Made by a program: the position numbers and the translations under genes. From the NCBI GenBank assembly GCA_030745285.1, contig JASLOV010000300.1, forward strand, positions 1-7,949: 7,949 bases of DNA, given 5' to 3'. Positions 5,538 to 7,949 of this stretch are shown piece by piece. The notes under the pieces are model-generated. The model saw only the letters and a list, made by a program, of their open reading frames with translations, was not told where the DNA came from and did not search any database. Every line of letters starts with the position of its first letter. Within the stretch, counting starts at the first letter, position 1. Origin of the DNA: Dehalococcoidia bacterium (GTDB lineage: Bacteria > Chloroflexota > Dehalococcoidia > UBA2979).

Positions 5538-6493
5538 GATGTGCCCCCGTTGTCCAGCTCGTTGAGCAGCAGCGGCAGCACCTCCGCGGCGTCGCCGACG
5601 GCGGCGAGGTCGGCCTCCTGCATAATCGGCGCGGCCTGGTCGGTGTTGAGCGCCACGACTTTGCCTGCGCCACGGATGCCCACCATGTGCTGGAGCGCGC
5701 CGGAGATGCCGCAGGCGAAGTAGACGCGAGGCGTGACGCTGACGCCCGTCTGTCCCACCTGCTTGCTGCGCGGCACCCAGCCCTGGTCCACCGCCGCCCG
5801 TGACGCCGATGTCGTGCCGCCCACGAGCCGGGCGAGGCGCTCGAGCAGCTCGAAGCCGGCCGGACCGCCGACCCCCAGTCCGCCGCTGGCGAGCACGTCA
5901 GCCTCCTGCAGGCCGAGCGCCTCCGGGTCGGGCGCAACGGTGTCGGTCACGACCACGCGCCCATCGGATTGCGGCTCCACCGAGCGCCTCTCGGCGTGCC
6001 CCGCCTCGCGCGTCTCTCGCGCCTGGAAAGTGTGCTCGCAGACGGTCGCGATCGCCGCACCGGCGGGGAGGTCGAGGGTGGCGGAGAGCTGCCCCCGGAA
6101 GCACGAACGGATCGCGCTGTTCTCGCTCAGCGTGATGCGTTCGCAGGCGGAGACGAAGGACAGTTCCAGGGCGGCGGCCACCTGGGAGGCGGCGTCGCGC
6201 CCGCAGAGGCTGTCCGGGAACAGCGTGAGTCGCGGCCGCTCGGTCGCGAGCAGTTCGCGGGCGGCGGCGACGGTCACTTCGACGGGCGGCTGCTCGGCTG
6301 CGCCGGCGATACTGACGACGGTCTCAGCGCCATGCCGTTCGAGTGCGCCGGCGTCGCTTCCCTCGGGGATCAGTACCGTTACGTGTCCGCCGTTCTCGGC
6401 GGCCAGCGCGCTGGCGCCCGAGACCAGTTCCAGTGTCCACGGCGACGGCTCGCTGCCGCGAAGCTCGCCCACCACCCAGATGTCATTACTCAT
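5534..6493 (-). CDS. etfA: electron transfer flavoprotein, alpha subunit
   Basis: 319 aa, the usual length. ETF alpha carries the redox FAD in its C-terminal domain. Features in order: N-terminal domain MSNDIWVVGELRG with PRLTLFPDSLCGRDAASQVAAALELSFVSACERI (about 87-120), which is the usual G-D-A-Lg pattern; then FAD-domain motifs SASRAAVDQGWVP (229-241), QVGQTGVSVTPRVYFACGISGALQHMVGI (245-273), VVALNTDQAAPIMQEADLAAVGD (279-301) and EVLPLL. All the residues that normally hold FAD (SR, Q-G-TG, GISGA-QH, N-D) are present, so the protein should bind FAD. It starts 32 nt after the flavoprotein gene, with AAGGGA about 7 nt before the ATG at 6491-6493. The first 10 residues match the family start. 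Context makes it the dedicated partner of the flavoprotein encoded just upstream. Confidence 0.96.
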   Translation of the reverse strand: MSNDIWVVGELRGSEPSPWTLELVSGASALAAENGGHVTVLIPEGSDAGALERHGAETVVSIAGAAEQPPVEVTVAAARELLATERPRLTLFPDSLCGRDAASQVAAALELSFVSACERITLSENSAIRSCFRGQLSATLDLPAGAAIATVCEHTFQARETREAGHAERRSVEPQSDGRVVVTDTVAPDPEALGLQEADVLASGGLGVGGPAGFELLERLARLVGGTTSASRAAVDQGWVPRSKQVGQTGVSVTPRVYFACGISGALQHMVGIRGAGKVVALNTDQAAPIMQEADLAAVGDAAEVLPLLLNELDNGGTS

Positions 6494-6525
6494 CCGCCGG
6501 TCCCTTCACACGCAGTGCAGCCAGC

Positions 6526-7949
6526 TCAAAGCGTCGAGGCGAGCAGGTTGGCGTCGCGCACCGCCCCCTGCAGGTCCCGTGGCGCGACGACGTCGCCGAT
6601 GCTGTAGACCGCGAGCTCGCCGGCCTCAAGTTCGGCGAGCAGGTTGCTATCGGCATCGTCGCCGTAGGCGAGCACCACGGTGTCCGCCTCGAGCGTCGTG
6701 GGTTCGAGCGAGTAGCGGTTGCGAATCTCGATGTCGTGCTCGCTGATCTGGACCAGTTCGGACATCGTAGAGAACTCCGCGCCAAACTCGTTGAGGCGCC
6801 GCATCGTGTCCAGCCGGGTCGGCTCGTCCCAGAGGTCGCCGGCGAAGAACGCGTCCGTGACGATATGCACCGACTTGCCCCTGGCAGCGATGAACTCCGC
6901 CACGGTCAGCCCCTGGAAGCGGTGCTCCGCGCGGCCGAGCACGACCACGGTGTGCTCGCCGGGCTCGACGAAGCCGCGCAGGATCGAGCGCACGTCCGTG
7001 ACGTGCGGCTGGTCGACGCCCAGGGTATCCGGAATGTGGCCGAAGGCGCCGGTCGCCACCACCACGGCGTCGGGCCCGAAGGCCCGGACATCGTCCACCG
7101 TGGCCGACCGCTCCAGCTCCACCGTCACGCCGCAGCGGTCCAGTTCGCGCTCGTAGTAGTCGGCGAGGTTGGCGATGCGTTCGCGATGCGGGGCGCGCGC
7201 CGCCACGCGTAGCTGGCCGCCCAGTTCATCGTCACGCTCCCACAGCGTGACGCCGTGCCCGCGCGAGGCGAGCAGGCAGGCCGCCTCGATGCCGGCCGGA
7301 CCGCCACCGACGATCAGTACCTTGCGGGCTTCGGCGGTCCCCGCGCCGTTCATGCCCGGCTCCATGCCCGAGAGCCGGGGGTTGAGCAGGCAGAGCGAGC
7401 CGAGTGTGAGGCACGTCTGGTTGCAGGCGATGCACGGCCGGATCGTCTCGGTCTCGCCGGCGCGTGCCTTCTTCGGCAGGTCGAGGTCGGCGAGCGTCGC
7501 GCGCGACATGCCCACCAGGTCGCAGATGCCGGTCTCCAGCAGCGACTCCGCCGTCTCCGGTCCGTCGACCCAGCCGAAGTAGATCACCGGCAGCCCGGCC
7601 CCGCGCGCGGCGTTGGCGAGCTCCGAGAAGGCGCCGGGCTGCTGGCCCATGTGCGGCAGGTGCAACGGGGTGGTGCTGAGGTAGTCGACCGCACCCGTCG
7701 CGCCGATCGCGGTGGCCAGTGGTCCGATGTCGTCGGCGGTCAGCCCGTCCTCGAGGTAGCTGTCGGTGCCGATGCGGACGCCCAGCAGCGGCTCCGCTCC
7801 GATGCGTTCCCGTACGGCGGAGATGAGCTGGGTCAGGAAGAGGCGGCGCGCCTCGACGCTGCCCCCGTAGGCGTCGTCGCGATGGTTGGTTAGCGGCGAG
7901 AGGAACTCGGCGATCAGGAAGCCCTCGGCGGCGTTCAGTTCGACGCCGT
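6526..7949 (-). CDS. FMN/4Fe-4S/FAD oxidoreductase of the 2,4-dienoyl-CoA reductase / trimethylamine dehydrogenase superfamily, C-terminal 473 aa
   Basis: The frame is open to the right edge, so the N-terminus (about 200 residues, judging by relatives) is missing. The visible part starts in the old-yellow-enzyme TIM barrel: GVELNAAEGFLIAEFLSPLTN, then YGGS-EARRLF. The barrel ends in DLVGMSRATLADLDLP. A 4Fe-4S motif follows, CIACNQTCLTLGSLC (C-x2-C-x3-C-x6-C, bases 7390-7434). An FAD Rossmann motif comes next, VLIVGGGPAGIEAACLLASRG (bases about 7248-7310). The inner NAD(P)-type domain has the diverged VVVLGRAEHRFQGLTVAEF instead of GxGxxG, and the C-terminus is IGDVVAPRDLQGAVRDANLLA. The diverged inner domain is as in trimethylamine/histamine dehydrogenases, which give electrons to ETF rather than NAD(P); ETF genes follow directly. 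The residues at the TMADH Tyr169/His172 positions are Asn and Glu here, so a methylamine substrate is unlikely. Substrate unknown. Confidence 0.92.
   Translation of the reverse strand, partial: GVELNAAEGFLIAEFLSPLTNHRDDAYGGSVEARRLFLTQLISAVRERIGAEPLLGVRIGTDSYLEDGLTADDIGPLATAIGATGAVDYLSTTPLHLPHMGQQPGAFSELANAARGAGLPVIYFGWVDGPETAESLLETGICDLVGMSRATLADLDLPKKARAGETETIRPCIACNQTCLTLGSLCLLNPRLSGMEPGMNGAGTAEARKVLIVGGGPAGIEAACLLASRGHGVTLWERDDELGGQLRVAARAPHRERIANLADYYERELDRCGVTVELERSATVDDVRAFGPDAVVVATGAFGHIPDTLGVDQPHVTDVRSILRGFVEPGEHTVVVLGRAEHRFQGLTVAEFIAARGKSVHIVTDAFFAGDLWDEPTRLDTMRRLNEFGAEFSTMSELVQISEHDIEIRNRYSLEPTTLEADTVVLAYGDDADSNLLAELEAGELAVYSIGDVVAPRDLQGAVRDANLLASTL

Noticed and set aside
7663..7665. 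TTG at 7663-7665 as start of the flavoprotein
   Set aside because: The same frame continues upstream to the window edge with conserved TIM-barrel motifs (YGGS, GVELNAAEGFL), so this is an internal Leu codon.
6526..7949. Annotation as trimethylamine dehydrogenase
   Set aside because: Overall architecture fits, but the TMADH Tyr169/His172 positions are Asn/Glu and the Asp267 region does not match; the cysteine that links FMN in TMADH is outside the window and cannot be checked.
1..7949. CRISPR arrays, tRNA, rRNA, insertion sequences, phage genes
   Set aside because: No regularly spaced repeats, cloverleaf-like segments, rRNA signatures or transposase genes seen on either strand.

Overview
GC-rich bacterial DNA. 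Every convincing gene lies on the minus strand, so transcription runs from the right edge to the left. Strong G/C bias at third codon positions, GTG start use and the families present (CaiB/BaiF CoA-transferase, thiolase with a DUF35 partner, dedicated ETF) fit a CoA-ester-degrading actinobacterium or Chloroflexota-type bacterium. The window has no rRNA, tRNA or other taxonomic marker, so the phylum is not settled.

Layout in transcription order: (1) a flavoprotein of the old-yellow-enzyme / 2,4-dienoyl-CoA reductase / trimethylamine dehydrogenase superfamily, cut by the right edge (6526-7949); (2) ETF alpha (5534-6493); (3) ETF beta (4665-5537), overlapping ETF alpha by 4 bp; (4) and (5) two tandem paralogous nitroreductase-like proteins (3813-4661 and 2979-3800); (6) a 116-aa protein of unknown function (2632-2982), overlapping gene 5 by 4 bp; (7) a DUF35 zinc-ribbon/OB-fold protein (2121-2603); (8) an SCP-x-type thiolase-like protein (943-2097). 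These eight genes have gaps of about 32 nt or less, or overlap, so they read as one operon. A 283-bp gap follows. It holds a perfect 15-bp-stem hairpin (probable terminator), a 22-bp palindrome whose half-site recurs about 100 bp away, and a possible 17-codon leader ORF. Past the gap a CaiB/BaiF CoA-transferase begins (ATG at 659) and runs off the left edge.

Working model (inference): the FMN/4Fe-4S/FAD enzyme oxidises an unknown substrate and passes electrons to the co-encoded ETF. The CoA-transferase activates an acid to its thioester, and the thiolase/DUF35 pair makes a C-C cleavage (thiolytic or retro-aldol). The two nitroreductase-like proteins and the 116-aa protein are the unexplained core. 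The paralogues share an unusual C-terminal extension, and one has lost the canonical Asn of the N-terminal flavin-site segment, which suggests a heteromeric flavoenzyme with one catalytic and one degenerate subunit. I cannot name the substrate from sequence alone.
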